From positions 1 to 34,838 of the IMG/VR virus record IMGVR_UViG_3300022821_000065: a stretch of 34,838 nucleotides of DNA; one strand, written 5' to 3'. Shown here in pieces: positions 12,674-21,127 of the stretch; within the stretch, counting starts at the first letter, position 1, and every line of letters begins with the position of its first letter. Both the position numbers and the translations under genes were made by a program. The notes beneath the pieces were generated by a model. It saw only the letters and a program-made list of their open reading frames with translations, was not told the origin of the DNA and did not search any database. Source of the DNA: a virus.

Positions 12674-13120
12674 TTAAAAAAGTTTGAAAATCTTATCTAA
12701 TTGAGTAAGCGCAAAGAAACCGCCACCAGCTATACCAATAGCGTACCACTTCCACTTCTCTAGAGAAGAAGTGCGCTCAGCTATTCTCTTTATAGACTCA
12801 CTATGGCTATGGTGATGATTATCTAGTTTTTCAGTAAGAGCTTCTTTGAGTATTGTAAGCTCTAACTTTGTCTCTTTGCGGCGTTCTTCTGAAAGTTTTA
12901 GAATAGACTCATTTGTCTTTTCATTCTGCTCTAGTCTAATTTCGTGAACAGCCATGATCTTACTGATACCGGTGAATACATCTGTAAGCTTGTCAAGAGC
13001 TATGTCTAGTCTACTTACTAGAAGATTAACAACCTCGCCATCCTTTTTAAGACTAGAGATCTCTTCTCTAATCTTTAAGAGTTCGTCGTTCATTGAAGTT
13101 ACTACTTTCTGCTCATCCAT
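12674..13120 (-). CDS. Coiled-coil protein with C-terminal membrane anchor
   Basis: 148 residues. A long heptad-rich region (about 5-120, e.g. LKIREEISSLKKDGEVVNLL) is followed by one hydrophobic segment WYAIGIAGGGFFAL near the C-terminus. The layout recalls XhlA-like proteins of phage lysis modules. It overlaps the end of the two-TM gene by 19 bases and closes the lysis block, so a holin-accessory role is the best guess. Not recognised as a named family. Confidence 0.6.
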   Translation of the reverse strand: MDEQKVVTSMNDELLKIREEISSLKKDGEVVNLLVSRLDIALDKLTDVFTGISKIMAVHEIRLEQNEKTNESILKLSEERRKETKLELTILKEALTEKLDNHHHSHSESIKRIAERTSSLEKWKWYAIGIAGGGFFALTQLDKIFKLF

Positions 13121-13386
13121 GCTGTCATACCCATAAAAGCGCCAACGATAGTCGCCATAGAAACGTAGAACATTCCAGACACATCAGATAATAGTTCAAC
13201 TTTAGAATCTGGAACCCACGGCGAAAACATAAAGGCTGTAAACACAATGATTGCAATCAAAGCAGTCCATGCCATTTGACGTTGTGCTGATTGCTTTTCG
13301 ATCATCTCGATTTTATGTGCCGTTTCAAGTTCAACAACGCTAACTAAGCCGTCGTTGTTAGTATCGAGTTCGTTAGTTTCTGACAT
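13102..13386 (-). CDS. Two-TM holin candidate with an EF-hand-like loop
   Basis: 94 residues. The N-terminus carries DTNNDGLVSVVELE, which matches the calcium-binding loop of an EF-hand (D-x-N-x-D-G-x-[LIV]-x3-E). Two hydrophobic segments follow, MAWTALIAIIVFTAFMFSPW and a second from MFYVSMATIVGAFMGM. Size, topology and position next to spanins and a peptidase fit a class II holin. The EF-hand-like loop is unusual for a holin. Not proven. Confidence 0.6.
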   Translation of the reverse strand: MSETNELDTNNDGLVSVVELETAHKIEMIEKQSAQRQMAWTALIAIIVFTAFMFSPWVPDSKVELLSDVSGMFYVSMATIVGAFMGMTAWMSRK

Positions 13387-13762
13387 CCTCGCCGCCTTCG
13401 TAGTACTCTTTGTACCTGTTAATCAGGTCCTTTTGTAACAAGATATACCGACGAACTTGGGCGAGATTTAGAGCGAGCAATTCGTAGTTCTCGTCATCAA
13501 CCCCGATAATAACAGGATCAATGCCCTTCTCTTTCATGACTTTAAAAACTTCAATGAAGTTCTCTTCAGTCACGACCGTCCATTCTACCGGTTTCAAATC
13601 AATCGGATCAGGATGGTCTAAATTGAGGGGCTGACGTTCAACAGGACTGCTAAACGTTACGAGCTCCTTCACGCTTGAGCATGCTGGAAGACTAATAGTC
13701 AATAAAACTAGGATTGACCAAGCCAGTACATTCTGGATTGATCTCAGACTTCTTAGTCGCAT
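13373..13762 (-). CDS. Outer-membrane lipoprotein spanin (Rz1-like)
   Basis: 129 residues. The N-terminus is a lipoprotein signal: basic MRLRSLRS, a hydrophobic core VLAWSILVLLTISL and lipobox LPAC, with the mature protein starting at Cys. The start lies inside the 3' end of the i-spanin gene in another frame, the classic Rz/Rz1 overlap. It would join the inner and outer membranes for the last step of lysis. It is larger than most Rz1 proteins. A late-promoter-like site lies 70 bases upstream. Confidence 0.82.
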   Translation of the reverse strand: MRLRSLRSIQNVLAWSILVLLTISLPACSSVKELVTFSSPVERQPLNLDHPDPIDLKPVEWTVVTEENFIEVFKVMKEKGIDPVIIGVDDENYELLALNLAQVRRYILLQKDLINRYKEYYEGGEDVRN

Positions 13763-14186
13763 TGCGCTCAGCCTCAGTTAGAGGCGCTCCCATACTTACT
13801 TCAAGACATCTTAAAACATTAATACTTGCTCTATTTATAATTCTTTCGATTAGAGCTGGCCTCTCTTTAGCAAGAGCGCCAAGATCACGCTTCTCTCCAG
13901 ATGCATTGATCTTATTGAACTTCTTTTCGAGGGCTGTAACTTCTTCTTTGAGCTTCTTATTCGCTATCTCATGCTGAGCTACAGCTGCTCGAATAGATGC
14001 AAAGTCTATCTTTTGCTGTTCTAATGCTGTCTTTTGATTATCGACTACTATCTCAAGCTTTTGGTTGTTCAACTTCAAAGCAGAATTGTCACCGCGTAGC
14101 TTAAGAACATAAGTTCCTGCCCCAGCTATACTAGCAATCATGATAACTACAACTGCGATCTTTACATATGAAAAGATGCCGAACAT
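13692..14186 (-). CDS. Inner-membrane spanin (Rz-like)
   Basis: 164 residues with one N-terminal TM (VKIAVVVIMIASIAGAGTYV, about 8-27) and a periplasmic coiled coil (LKLNNQKLEIVVDNQKTALE onward to LKEEVTALEKKFNKI). The o-spanin starts inside its 3' end. The ATG overlaps the stop of the M15 peptidase (TAATG). With the lipoprotein it forms the two-component spanin that disrupts the outer membrane of a Gram-negative host. Confidence 0.85.
   Translation of the reverse strand: MFGIFSYVKIAVVVIMIASIAGAGTYVLKLRGDNSALKLNNQKLEIVVDNQKTALEQQKIDFASIRAAVAQHEIANKKLKEEVTALEKKFNKINASGEKRDLGALAKERPALIERIINRASINVLRCLEVSMGAPLTEAERNATKKSEINPECTGLVNPSFIDY
13832..13839 (-). promoter_or_regulatory. T4-type late promoter (TATAAATA)
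   Basis: An exact TATAAATA on the minus strand, inside the i-spanin gene and about 70 bases upstream of the o-spanin start. In T4 this octamer is recognised by gp55 with gp33 and the sliding clamp. It could boost spanin and holin expression late; chance occurrence inside coding sequence is possible. Confidence 0.5.
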
Positions 14187-14653
14187 TAGGGGACTAAACT
14201 TACTATGTACTTAGTACCAGAAATAGTCTTAGAAGCAGTCAAACACCCGTTTCTATTCTTTCCATCAGCGCGATAAGAAACATGCACCCATCCAGAAGAT
14301 GGTTTACCTTGTGTATAAAATTCAAGAATAAGCTGATCGAATTCTAGATTATCTCTGATCCAACAAGCTAATTCATAATTTGAAGCTGAAGAAACTTCAA
14401 TATCAGCCGCTTGTCCTAGAGTATGCTGAGAAGTACTAGCACCGCCAATAAGTTTGTTCAATTCGATTGACCGATATCCAGACCTAATGAACGTAGCTCC
14501 AAATTTATCTCTTACTGGTTGGAGAATATTTTCAGCTAAATTTACAGCGTTATCAAAAATGTTGTGATCGCGAATTGAGTTGTCTAAACTCTTACGTTCA
14601 GCGGTATCAGACTTTATGAATTCTTCGACTGTAAAATTAGGAGATAGCCGCAC
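14186..14653 (-). CDS. M15-family peptidase, probable endolysin
   Basis: 155 residues. The zinc site is recognisable: SQHTLGQAADIE (H-x6-D) and a final WVHVSY, typical of Peptidase_M15 cell-wall enzymes, plus the RSGYRS segment. The start is GTG at 14653, where AAAGGAG lies 10 bases upstream, so the longer frame from 14821 is rejected. The N-terminal LSPNFTVEEF is typical of this family. No signal peptide is visible, so release would depend on the holin. It probably cleaves peptide cross-links of host peptidoglycan. Confidence 0.85.
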   Translation of the reverse strand: MRLSPNFTVEEFIKSDTAERKSLDNSIRDHNIFDNAVNLAENILQPVRDKFGATFIRSGYRSIELNKLIGGASTSQHTLGQAADIEVSSASNYELACWIRDNLEFDQLILEFYTQGKPSSGWVHVSYRADGKNRNGCLTASKTISGTKYIVSLVP

Positions 14654-15200
14654 GAGCGAGAAACTCCTTTCGCTTCTTAATGGAAGTTCTAGCTGCTCTT
14701 TTAAGATAAGCTGTTCCGCTGATGTAACGGCCAACGGTTTTAGGCCGGCCGGGACTACGCTTTTGCTTAGCCCAATGAACGCCATCATCTCCTGTACCAG
14801 CAACGGCAGCTCCAGTTGCATTCGCGATCTCCTCTTTGATCAGGTCTTGAAAAGTCATTTTGCTTTCTTGCATGTATATGATCTGATCATTAAGAATGTA
14901 CTCTAACTGTTCTTCACTGAGCTCTGAAAGCTCTTCAGTATTTTCACGAAGAAGCAATAGAGCAGCAGCATATGTACTGATTTTTCCACCAGCGCCAACT
15001 CTTTGTAGTATTCTTTTAAGATTGAAAATGAGTCGATCAAAATACGTTAGCGCGTTTTTCTCTTCTCTAGATGACGCTTTCTTTAAGCGCTTGCCATTAG
15101 CATCGATAAGACCAGCTTCAAATGCTTTTGTTTTATCGAACGGAGTTGCAAGGCGACGAATGAATTCGTATACAAGATAAAGATCAATAGCCTTACCCAT
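14637..15200 (-). CDS. Conserved T4-like phage protein, unknown function
   Basis: 187 residues. The N-terminus (MGKAIDLYLVYEFIRRLATP) and a region with KNALTYFDRLIFNLKRIL resemble proteins I recall from T4-like phages of aquatic bacteria. The C-terminus is basic (SPGRPKTVGRYI, TSIKKRKEF). The last 17 bases overlap the endolysin gene, and the first overlap the stop of the previous gene (TAATG). It may be structural or assembly-related; nothing indicates an enzyme. Confidence 0.65.
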   Translation of the reverse strand: MGKAIDLYLVYEFIRRLATPFDKTKAFEAGLIDANGKRLKKASSREEKNALTYFDRLIFNLKRILQRVGAGGKISTYAAALLLLRENTEELSELSEEQLEYILNDQIIYMQESKMTFQDLIKEEIANATGAAVAGTGDDGVHWAKQKRSPGRPKTVGRYISGTAYLKRAARTSIKKRKEFLARAAIS

Positions 15201-15589
15201 TAAATTCTCGCTAATGTTGAAGCTACAAAAACGTCAGCAATAACGCTCTCGCTAACAATGTCTCTACTACTTACTCCGCGAACAATCTTTGGCCAGTAGC
15301 TCATATATTCTAAAAAAGATTTCAATATTGCTATATAATCATGGAGCTTGAAACACAGCATCTTCGTCATCGACTCTGCTTGGAATACATTATAGAGAAC
15401 TATCAAATGATTTAAGATGAGCCGTTCTTTAAGCTCTCCAGAATCTTTGTACTTCTTAAAGAGACGTTTGATATACTTTATTCGTTTAAGATCATCTTCA
15501 AACTCATCTACAGAAGTACAGTTTGGATTATCGTAAGAACGAACAGCAAACAACATAAACGTGGAATCATCAACAGAATCAAAAAGCAT
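15200..15589 (-). CDS. Conserved T4-like phage protein, unknown function
   Basis: 129 residues, mainly helical. The block SYDNPNCTSVDEFEDDLKRI plus KYIKRLFKKY and LKERLILNHLIVLYNVF is a pattern I recall from a short conserved protein of many T4-like phages without a known role. The start is ATG at 15589. It is coupled to the next gene by a TAATG overlap and is probably expressed with the virion genes upstream. Confidence 0.65.
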   Translation of the reverse strand: MLFDSVDDSTFMLFAVRSYDNPNCTSVDEFEDDLKRIKYIKRLFKKYKDSGELKERLILNHLIVLYNVFQAESMTKMLCFKLHDYIAILKSFLEYMSYWPKIVRGVSSRDIVSESVIADVFVASTLARI

Positions 15590-15595
15590 AAATTA

Positions 15596-16018
15596 CTAAC
15601 TAAATACGCTGAGCGCTACCCTTTTAATTACGGTATTAGACGTGGCTACGTAGAGATAATTTGCATCCCAGAAGATTGATCCCTGAAGACCACCGCCGCT
15701 GAGTACTGTTGTTGCATTGTTAGACGAGACTGTAGTAGCCGAACTTAATGTTACAACTCCAGCACTGATCTTAGGACCAGTTGCTCCAGTGAAGTTAGCA
15801 TTCGAGCTAAAGACCGTATTAGATCCAGAGAAAGTTGCATTAGCTGAAGCAGTTAGTAAACCAGCAATCGCGGTATTCGATGGAACATTGCCGAAAAGAG
15901 TCTTAACTGTAATACTCTTACTTGCTGGCGTTCCGTTTGGATCATCGATAATAAGAAGTAGATCAGCGCTTGCTGGTGCAGCAAGCGCTGAAAGACCTGA
16001 AACTTTTTGATCAGCCAT
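15596..16018 (-). CDS. Putative virion/tail-fibre-associated protein
   Basis: 140 residues, rich in Ala, Ser, Thr, Asn and Val, with short beta-like repeats (LTASANATFSGSN, FSSNANFTGATG, TLSSATTVSSNN). The opening MADQKVSGLSALAAPASADL resembles the N-terminus of phage tail-fibre or decoration proteins, and the C-terminal LQGSIFWDANYLYVATSN recalls a small beta-propeller or fibre domain. It follows another low-complexity structural gene. A virion location is inferred from composition and context. Confidence 0.6.
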   Translation of the reverse strand: MADQKVSGLSALAAPASADLLLIIDDPNGTPASKSITVKTLFGNVPSNTAIAGLLTASANATFSGSNTVFSSNANFTGATGPKISAGVVTLSSATTVSSNNATTVLSGGGLQGSIFWDANYLYVATSNTVIKRVALSVFS

Positions 16019-16028
16019 AGTCTACTCC

Positions 16029-16745
16029 TTAGACTTGGCCAGCTGGACGTGCTACCTGGAAGTTCGTGACTAGCGCGCCTGCACCATTAAGCATGTTGTT
16101 AGATACTGCACCAGTAATAGTTAGGTTAGCCGTATGCGTAATGCCCTTATCAGGATTGTACAACGGATTACCGGTTACTGAAATAGCCTGTGCATTAACA
16201 TGGTAAGTTGCAGCTACTGAACCAGCACCACCTTGAAGGGCGGGCATCTTAAATACTAATGTGTTGTTAGCATTTATGATACGAGACTGAGCAGCAGTGT
16301 TAGCGAAGTATGCTAGTCCATGGTTACCACCGACAGTGTTTGCAATACTGATCGAACAAAGGTTGCCTGAAGCCTTAAAATGAAGTGGTGTATTGAATAC
16401 AACATAAAGGTTTGCAGATACGTTTGCGGAAATGTAACCGTTTGCGTTCAGCTTTACATAGACCTGACTGATATCTGAATCACCAAGATAGTTGTTAGAA
16501 GCATAGTCCATACCCTGAACTCCAGGGTTGGCTGCTACTAGAACTTCATCGATTGTACGGGTTGTACCGTGCATATCTGTTTTAATCTGTCTGCGAACCC
16601 AACCCTTGTTGGTAGCTACGACATTGCGCTTTGAAGCTAGATAATCTGCCTGCGCATAAGGCTGGTAACCCGCGACCTGAGCTGCTGCGTTGTTAGCACC
16701 GTTAACAGTCTGAGTTGACTCTCTATTGAAACCCCAAGTGGACAT
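16029..16745 (-). CDS. Putative virion structural protein
   Basis: 238 residues, Asn/Ala/Val-rich and beta-predicted (ISANVSANLYVVFNTPLHF, ANLTITGAVSNNML). The C-terminal stretch resembles immunoglobulin-like or decoration proteins. An exact T4-type late promoter lies 66 bases upstream of its ATG, which fits late expression of a capsid or tail component. No specific family is recognised. Confidence 0.65.
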   Translation of the reverse strand: MSTWGFNRESTQTVNGANNAAAQVAGYQPYAQADYLASKRNVVATNKGWVRRQIKTDMHGTTRTIDEVLVAANPGVQGMDYASNNYLGDSDISQVYVKLNANGYISANVSANLYVVFNTPLHFKASGNLCSISIANTVGGNHGLAYFANTAAQSRIINANNTLVFKMPALQGGAGSVAATYHVNAQAISVTGNPLYNPDKGITHTANLTITGAVSNNMLNGAGALVTNFQVARPAGQV

Positions 16746-16811
16746 TTGTTTTGCGTTCCTTTCGCTTTTCGTTTTTGTCTTTAACTACTCGGCATAATCA
16801 AATTGACGATC

Positions 16812-16819
16812 TATTTATA
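16812..16819 (-). promoter_or_regulatory. T4-type late promoter (TATAAATA)
   Basis: An exact TATAAATA on the minus strand in a short intergenic gap, 66 bases upstream of the structural gene at 16029-16745. It is the best placed of the late-promoter matches in the window. Confidence 0.75.
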
Positions 16820-16830
16820 AGCCGAAGACG

Positions 16831-17268
16831 CTAATCAGAGTCGCTAAGACGCTTCAAATCACGCTTACGATCTTGAATAGCTATCTTCTTTGACTCTTGA
16901 CTATTTTGCGAGATGTTTTCCATTTCATCAGCAACATCTTCAAGGCGACGATAAACTTCTTTGAAGTCACAGTAGCTGTAGTCTTTCTCAACCTTTTTCA
17001 AATGGTTGACAATCTCTTGAGCCTGATCTACAGCCCTGCCGTGATACTCGCTCTTCTGTTCTTCGTGGCCTTCGCTAATAACTCTAGTCTCTTGAACTTG
17101 CGGCGGCGTTTGCTGAGCAGATGCTTGCTGACGAACAGCAGCATCAAGTTGACGAGCTGCGGCCATATGACGCATATTCGCCTGAGCGACCTCAGTGAAT
17201 GAAGTTGAACGAAGCTTTGCTCTCTTTAGCATATCAACGTTTGCTCTAAGTTGGTCGATGTTAGTCAT
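16831..17268 (-). CDS. Hypothetical helical protein
   Basis: 145 residues, strongly charged and predicted helical (MTNIDQLRANVDMLKRAKLR; EIVNHLKKVEKDYSYCDF; VYRRLEDVADEMENI). A Gln/Ala-rich linker lies in the middle. AGGAG precedes the ATG. It belongs to the block of virion-associated genes. No recognised family. Confidence 0.6.
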   Translation of the reverse strand: MTNIDQLRANVDMLKRAKLRSTSFTEVAQANMRHMAAARQLDAAVRQQASAQQTPPQVQETRVISEGHEEQKSEYHGRAVDQAQEIVNHLKKVEKDYSYCDFKEVYRRLEDVADEMENISQNSQESKKIAIQDRKRDLKRLSDSD

Positions 17269-17279
17269 TGGTTTTCTCC

Positions 17280-17939
17280 TTACCCAATCTTACTAAGAGC
17301 TTTAAGAGCTCCGATTCTTCTTTGAACGGCTTTATGAGCGTTTTTCTCAGAATTACCACCGTATGCTCCTGCAGCATCGTGCTTTTCAGCAGATGATTTA
17401 GCTTTGTTAGCGTAGCTGTTTAAAGTCTTGTCGCTAAGTTCAGCAACAACTTCTTCTTTCGCTAATTTATCAGCAGCATTTTTAATCCCGCCAATTCTTT
17501 TGAACGCTTTGTTAAGACTCTTACCGCGCTTTTCGAAATTTGAACCTGAGTCGTTCGCATGAACTGAAATCTCTTCAAGTGGACCGATCTCTTCAATAAG
17601 CTCATCTTTAGTCATGTCAAGCTCAAAACCTTCGTTACGAGCCATCTTAGTAGCAGTAGCATGCATGACGCTTTCTGCATCTTTACCATAGCGCTTGTGG
17701 AAAGAGTCTTTGTTGCGTTTCATAGCACGAACGATCTTAGTCTTCTTATGCATTGCTGATGGAGATATCTCATTCTTTTCAGCAACAAGAGGACTACCAA
17801 CAGACTGTGGCTTTACGTCTACTTCGTCTTTTGGTTCTTTTCCAGCTATAGATTTCTTTGAAATATCTTTAACTTTTTCTAAAAGACTCATCGCTGAACG
17901 AGCAACAGAATCAATATCGTTGAATGGACGGTAAGTCAT
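17280..17939 (-). CDS. Hypothetical virion-associated basic protein
   Basis: 219 residues, Lys/Ala/Ser-rich. A C-terminal AELSDKTLNSYANKAKSSAE segment matches a short motif that recurs in structural or internal proteins of T4-like aquatic phages as I recall them. A KKTKIVRAMKRNKDSFHKRY stretch could bind nucleic acid. It directly precedes another basic protein. Possibly an internal head protein or assembly factor. Confidence 0.55.
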   Translation of the reverse strand: MTYRPFNDIDSVARSAMSLLEKVKDISKKSIAGKEPKDEVDVKPQSVGSPLVAEKNEISPSAMHKKTKIVRAMKRNKDSFHKRYGKDAESVMHATATKMARNEGFELDMTKDELIEEIGPLEEISVHANDSGSNFEKRGKSLNKAFKRIGGIKNAADKLAKEEVVAELSDKTLNSYANKAKSSAEKHDAAGAYGGNSEKNAHKAVQRRIGALKALSKIG

Positions 17940-19352
17940 TTACTTTTCTCCCGGAGTATCTTTTTTGTATTTCTTCACAGGAGGATTAGTTCCCCACTCG
18001 CCAGCTCCACCAGCCTCTTCAATCTCTTTGAGAGTGTCTTGGTGATGAGCAAATCCACCAGACATCTTAATGCCAAGCTGCCTTGCAGTAGGAGCGACAT
18101 CATAACTAGCAGTAAAAGCTTTGTTCAAATCAGTGTTTTCATTGACTTTTTTTACTTTCAACTGGGGATGGATCGACCTATGACCGAACTGAGCATGATG
18201 CCAAGTTCTCCAAGTGTGAATTTTAACATGATCTTCACTAGATCCTTTTGGAACTTGAACTTTACTATGTTTGTTTCCTACTGATACATGCCAAAGTTCA
18301 TGACCAGGTTTAGCTTTATCTAATTCAGGAGGTTTCGTATTAGTTCCGCGTGCTACAGTTGATGCTAACTTAGCTTCGTCTAAAGAAGCAACATGCTCTG
18401 CAAATTTGCCAAGCTTCTTTACAACTTTAGGACCGGGTTGTTGAGCAGCATCTCTTCGCTTGCTACCTTTTGGCTCATTATCTGTAAAGATAGCTTTCTT
18501 ACCAGCAGCAACTCGAGACGCATCAAACTTTTTAAGTCTTTGAAGCGCAGTACCAGAACCGCCTTCATTCATTCGGCCAAGTCGAAGATTGTCAAGATAT
18601 TTAGCTCGATCTAGCTCTCGATTATGCTTCTCACGGTCGCTAGTTCTTTCGCGGGCAACCTTTTTCTTAGCTTGATCTAAAGAAGGACCTTCTTCAAGCT
18701 TAGCAATAAACGAATTAACGTGGCCAAAAGCGTGTTGGAACTTATCGCCGACTTTATACTGTTCCCACATCTGAAGCCCAGTGTGATACGCTGCGTAGAC
18801 TTCATCAATAGAGAGGTTATGAATTTCTGCTTTAGTTACAAGAGCATCAAGACGCTTCTTATTTATGTGCTCTTCTTTCATGTAGTTATTGAAAGACTCG
18901 TTAGTCTTTCCAACTCCACGAGCTTTTGCTAATCTAGACATTTCCTTCTTTCTAACCATTGGAAGTAAGCGCTTTGAAAGCGTTCCAATCAGAGAAGCAC
19001 GTGTAGATACTGCACGATCGATTGACATTTTTTGAGCTGGAGATAGACTTGAATATCGTTCCCCATGCTTTCCAGCAGCACGCTTGCGAAGGACATTGAT
19101 TGCCGCTCTGCGAGAGCGCATATTCAAGCGATCTGCTGGAGCCATTCGCTTTGATTTAACGCTACGAAGGCGGGCGTAGCGCTTTGAATTTCTTTTAAGA
19201 AATCTCGAGCGCTTGATGCGTTGTTGGATTGTTAGGGGTTTAGCTTCTTCGATTGGCTCAAACAGATCGCCCTCGTCTAGAGTTTCTAACTCGACGGCGT
19301 CAACATATGCTTGAAGCTCGTTTTCAGTAAACTCAGTATTCAGCTCTTCCAT
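17940..19352 (-). CDS. Large basic virion-associated protein
   Basis: 470 residues. After an acidic N-terminus comes a very Arg/Lys-rich helical domain (about 43-145: RIKRSRFLKRNSKRYARL, RSRRAAINVLRKRAAG, SPAQKMSIDRAVSTRASLIG). This domain type occurs in large proteins of T4-like aquatic phages. The rest is charged and partly low complexity, ending AGGAGEWGTNPPVKKY. A late-promoter-like site (GATAAATA) and a leader hairpin lie upstream. The role is unknown; DNA packing inside the head or injection with DNA are possible. Confidence 0.6.
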   Translation of the reverse strand: MEELNTEFTENELQAYVDAVELETLDEGDLFEPIEEAKPLTIQQRIKRSRFLKRNSKRYARLRSVKSKRMAPADRLNMRSRRAAINVLRKRAAGKHGERYSSLSPAQKMSIDRAVSTRASLIGTLSKRLLPMVRKKEMSRLAKARGVGKTNESFNNYMKEEHINKKRLDALVTKAEIHNLSIDEVYAAYHTGLQMWEQYKVGDKFQHAFGHVNSFIAKLEEGPSLDQAKKKVARERTSDREKHNRELDRAKYLDNLRLGRMNEGGSGTALQRLKKFDASRVAAGKKAIFTDNEPKGSKRRDAAQQPGPKVVKKLGKFAEHVASLDEAKLASTVARGTNTKPPELDKAKPGHELWHVSVGNKHSKVQVPKGSSEDHVKIHTWRTWHHAQFGHRSIHPQLKVKKVNENTDLNKAFTASYDVAPTARQLGIKMSGGFAHHQDTLKEIEEAGGAGEWGTNPPVKKYKKDTPGEK

Positions 19353-19438
19353 TTGGTCTCCTTAATCGAGAAAACCACGGGAGCCGCAAATAATAAATTC
19401 TGGCTACAGCAGGTTTTCCTCAGACTTACTGCTGTTGC

Positions 19439-19446
19439 TATTTATC
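19439..19446 (-). promoter_or_regulatory. Late-promoter-like site with leader hairpin
   Basis: Minus-strand GATAAATA (one mismatch to TATAAATA), 87 bases upstream of the gene at 17940-19352. Between them lies a hairpin with stem ACAGCAG/CTGCTGT around a loop that contains a GAGGA-like sequence. Confidence 0.5.
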
Positions 19447-21097
19447 TTTTAACGATTCTAGTCCGCTTTTCGATGCGAATAGACTCAGTCTTATAGACTA
19501 AATACACGTTGTGCTGCTTGACGTTCATATTCAGACCGCCGTTGTATCGAAGGCCGTCGTATCCCTTCTTAATCAGCCAAGATCTAGCTCCAGCAGTGTT
19601 TACCATGCCACCAGAGAGTCCTTTGAATACTTGATCGCCGCTGAGCTCAAGAGTACCTTTCTTAAGCATTGCTAGTACGAGAAACGTATCTTTACCCATA
19701 ACAAAAAGCCCAGCTCCACGGGCAAATTTGTCTAAATCTGTAGGTAGAATATCAAGAAGATCTTTACCAGTGAATGTTTGCTCTACATCAAATACTTTGC
19801 GCAAAGTCAGTCTGACTGTATAAACTATTGGTTCGCCTTCTTTGCGTGACATTGTTCTAGCATATGACTTACCAACTTCATAATCATCTGTAAAGTACGC
19901 GATGCCGCCGCCATAAAAGTCATTAGCTATTCGAGCTTTACGTTGATCAAATTTCGAAAATATTGAATTAGATCCATGAAATACAGTACCTACGAATGCG
20001 CCGCGTTTTTGAACTGCCGGCTTTGTATTCAGGTTTTGATCTGTAGGTTTATCGCCGTGGACTTTGATGAAGACTGAACTGATTTTTGTAGCTGAAGAAG
20101 CGTATGAGATAATGGCGGTCATCACATCATTTTTGTGAGCAGTATCCATTTTACTGATACTTGTTAATACATCAGAAACTTGCACCATTGAGATTACATA
20201 ATTGAGAGCGTTATCTTTTCGTTCAATTTGAGTAATGAATTCGTCTACTCTCATTTGACGCATGCCAATTGGATCAAGTCTTAAAGCTGCCTCATAAAGA
20301 CGCTTATAGACTACACTAGCATTCCGTGAATATTCGTGAGTAATTTCTTGATGAGTTACAGTCTTGAAATTCTTATCAAATCTTCTCATAATAGCAAAAA
20401 GCTGGCTAGAGCCAACCTTGCCGCCCGCAGCTAAATCGCCATAAATTTCTGCGCTAATACTTTCTGGGCGGCCGAAATTTCTAAGTCTAATTTCTCCGAG
20501 GTTGTACTCAACTACACCATCTAAAGAATTGAGAAAACCAACTTTGCCAGTGCTATGAGATTTATATTCGATGTTTGGATTTGTGTCTTTGTTGATGACT
20601 TCAGCTTTAGCTTTCTTACCAACAAGCTTAAGCGACACACCAAATACTTTTTCGGCGTGGTACATATCTTCAAGCCAAGCATTGAGCTCTTGTATTGTGC
20701 CAAACTGTTTGAAGTCTATATTAAGTAAGTCTTTGTGGACTAACCAAACGTCAGCTGGATTCCACTTGTCAAGATTCATCGAATGATCAGATTCTTTAAT
20801 CAGTACTTTAGCTCGTTGAGATATATTCTCAACAAACTTGCTCTTTGTTCGATGATTGACTATTAGAGACTTTTGACCGATGAATTTAACGAGAGTATCT
20901 GCTACTGTTCTAGCAGATGATAACCACTTCTCATTAGCTTTCTTATAGAGCTCATCGATATTGAAAGCACAATTGATATGCGGATGGCCGTATTGTCTAA
21001 GATCTTCTAAAGAATACTCAGTCTTGGGGTGATGCAGTTTAGTTGCTATAAAGAAACCAGTAAGAGATTCTTGCTCAGCAACTGTAAGTTTTAACAA
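19442..21097 (-). CDS. Large protein with C-terminal ADP-ribosyltransferase-like domain
   Basis: 551 residues. The last ~190 residues carry ART hallmarks of the polyvalent-protein type: GTVFHGSNSIFSKFD (His motif), FYGGGIAYFTDDYEVGKSYA (Tyr motif), GARSWLIKKGYDGLRYNGG and QHNVYLVY near the end. The N-terminal ~350 residues include a WNPADVWLVHK segment recalling proteins of T4-like phages, with no assigned activity. T4 injects Alt and makes ModA/ModB ARTs to modify host proteins; this may be an analogue delivered with DNA. The start is TTG at 21097 with GGAG 8 bases upstream. Confidence 0.7.
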   Translation of the reverse strand: MLKLTVAEQESLTGFFIATKLHHPKTEYSLEDLRQYGHPHINCAFNIDELYKKANEKWLSSARTVADTLVKFIGQKSLIVNHRTKSKFVENISQRAKVLIKESDHSMNLDKWNPADVWLVHKDLLNIDFKQFGTIQELNAWLEDMYHAEKVFGVSLKLVGKKAKAEVINKDTNPNIEYKSHSTGKVGFLNSLDGVVEYNLGEIRLRNFGRPESISAEIYGDLAAGGKVGSSQLFAIMRRFDKNFKTVTHQEITHEYSRNASVVYKRLYEAALRLDPIGMRQMRVDEFITQIERKDNALNYVISMVQVSDVLTSISKMDTAHKNDVMTAIISYASSATKISSVFIKVHGDKPTDQNLNTKPAVQKRGAFVGTVFHGSNSIFSKFDQRKARIANDFYGGGIAYFTDDYEVGKSYARTMSRKEGEPIVYTVRLTLRKVFDVEQTFTGKDLLDILPTDLDKFARGAGLFVMGKDTFLVLAMLKKGTLELSGDQVFKGLSGGMVNTAGARSWLIKKGYDGLRYNGGLNMNVKQHNVYLVYKTESIRIEKRTRIVKR

Positions 21098-21099
21098 AG

Positions 21100-21127
21100 G
21101 CTCATCTCCGTTGATGAGCTATTTATG
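21100..21127 (-). promoter_or_regulatory. Late-promoter-like CATAAATA followed by an SD-containing hairpin
   Basis: Minus-strand CATAAATA (21120-21127) overlaps the stop codon of the metalloprotease gene. It runs straight into a hairpin GCTCATC-AACGGA-GATGAGC (21100-21120) that contains the GGAG used by the TTG start at 21097. Folding could limit translation of the ART-like protein. Confidence 0.45.
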
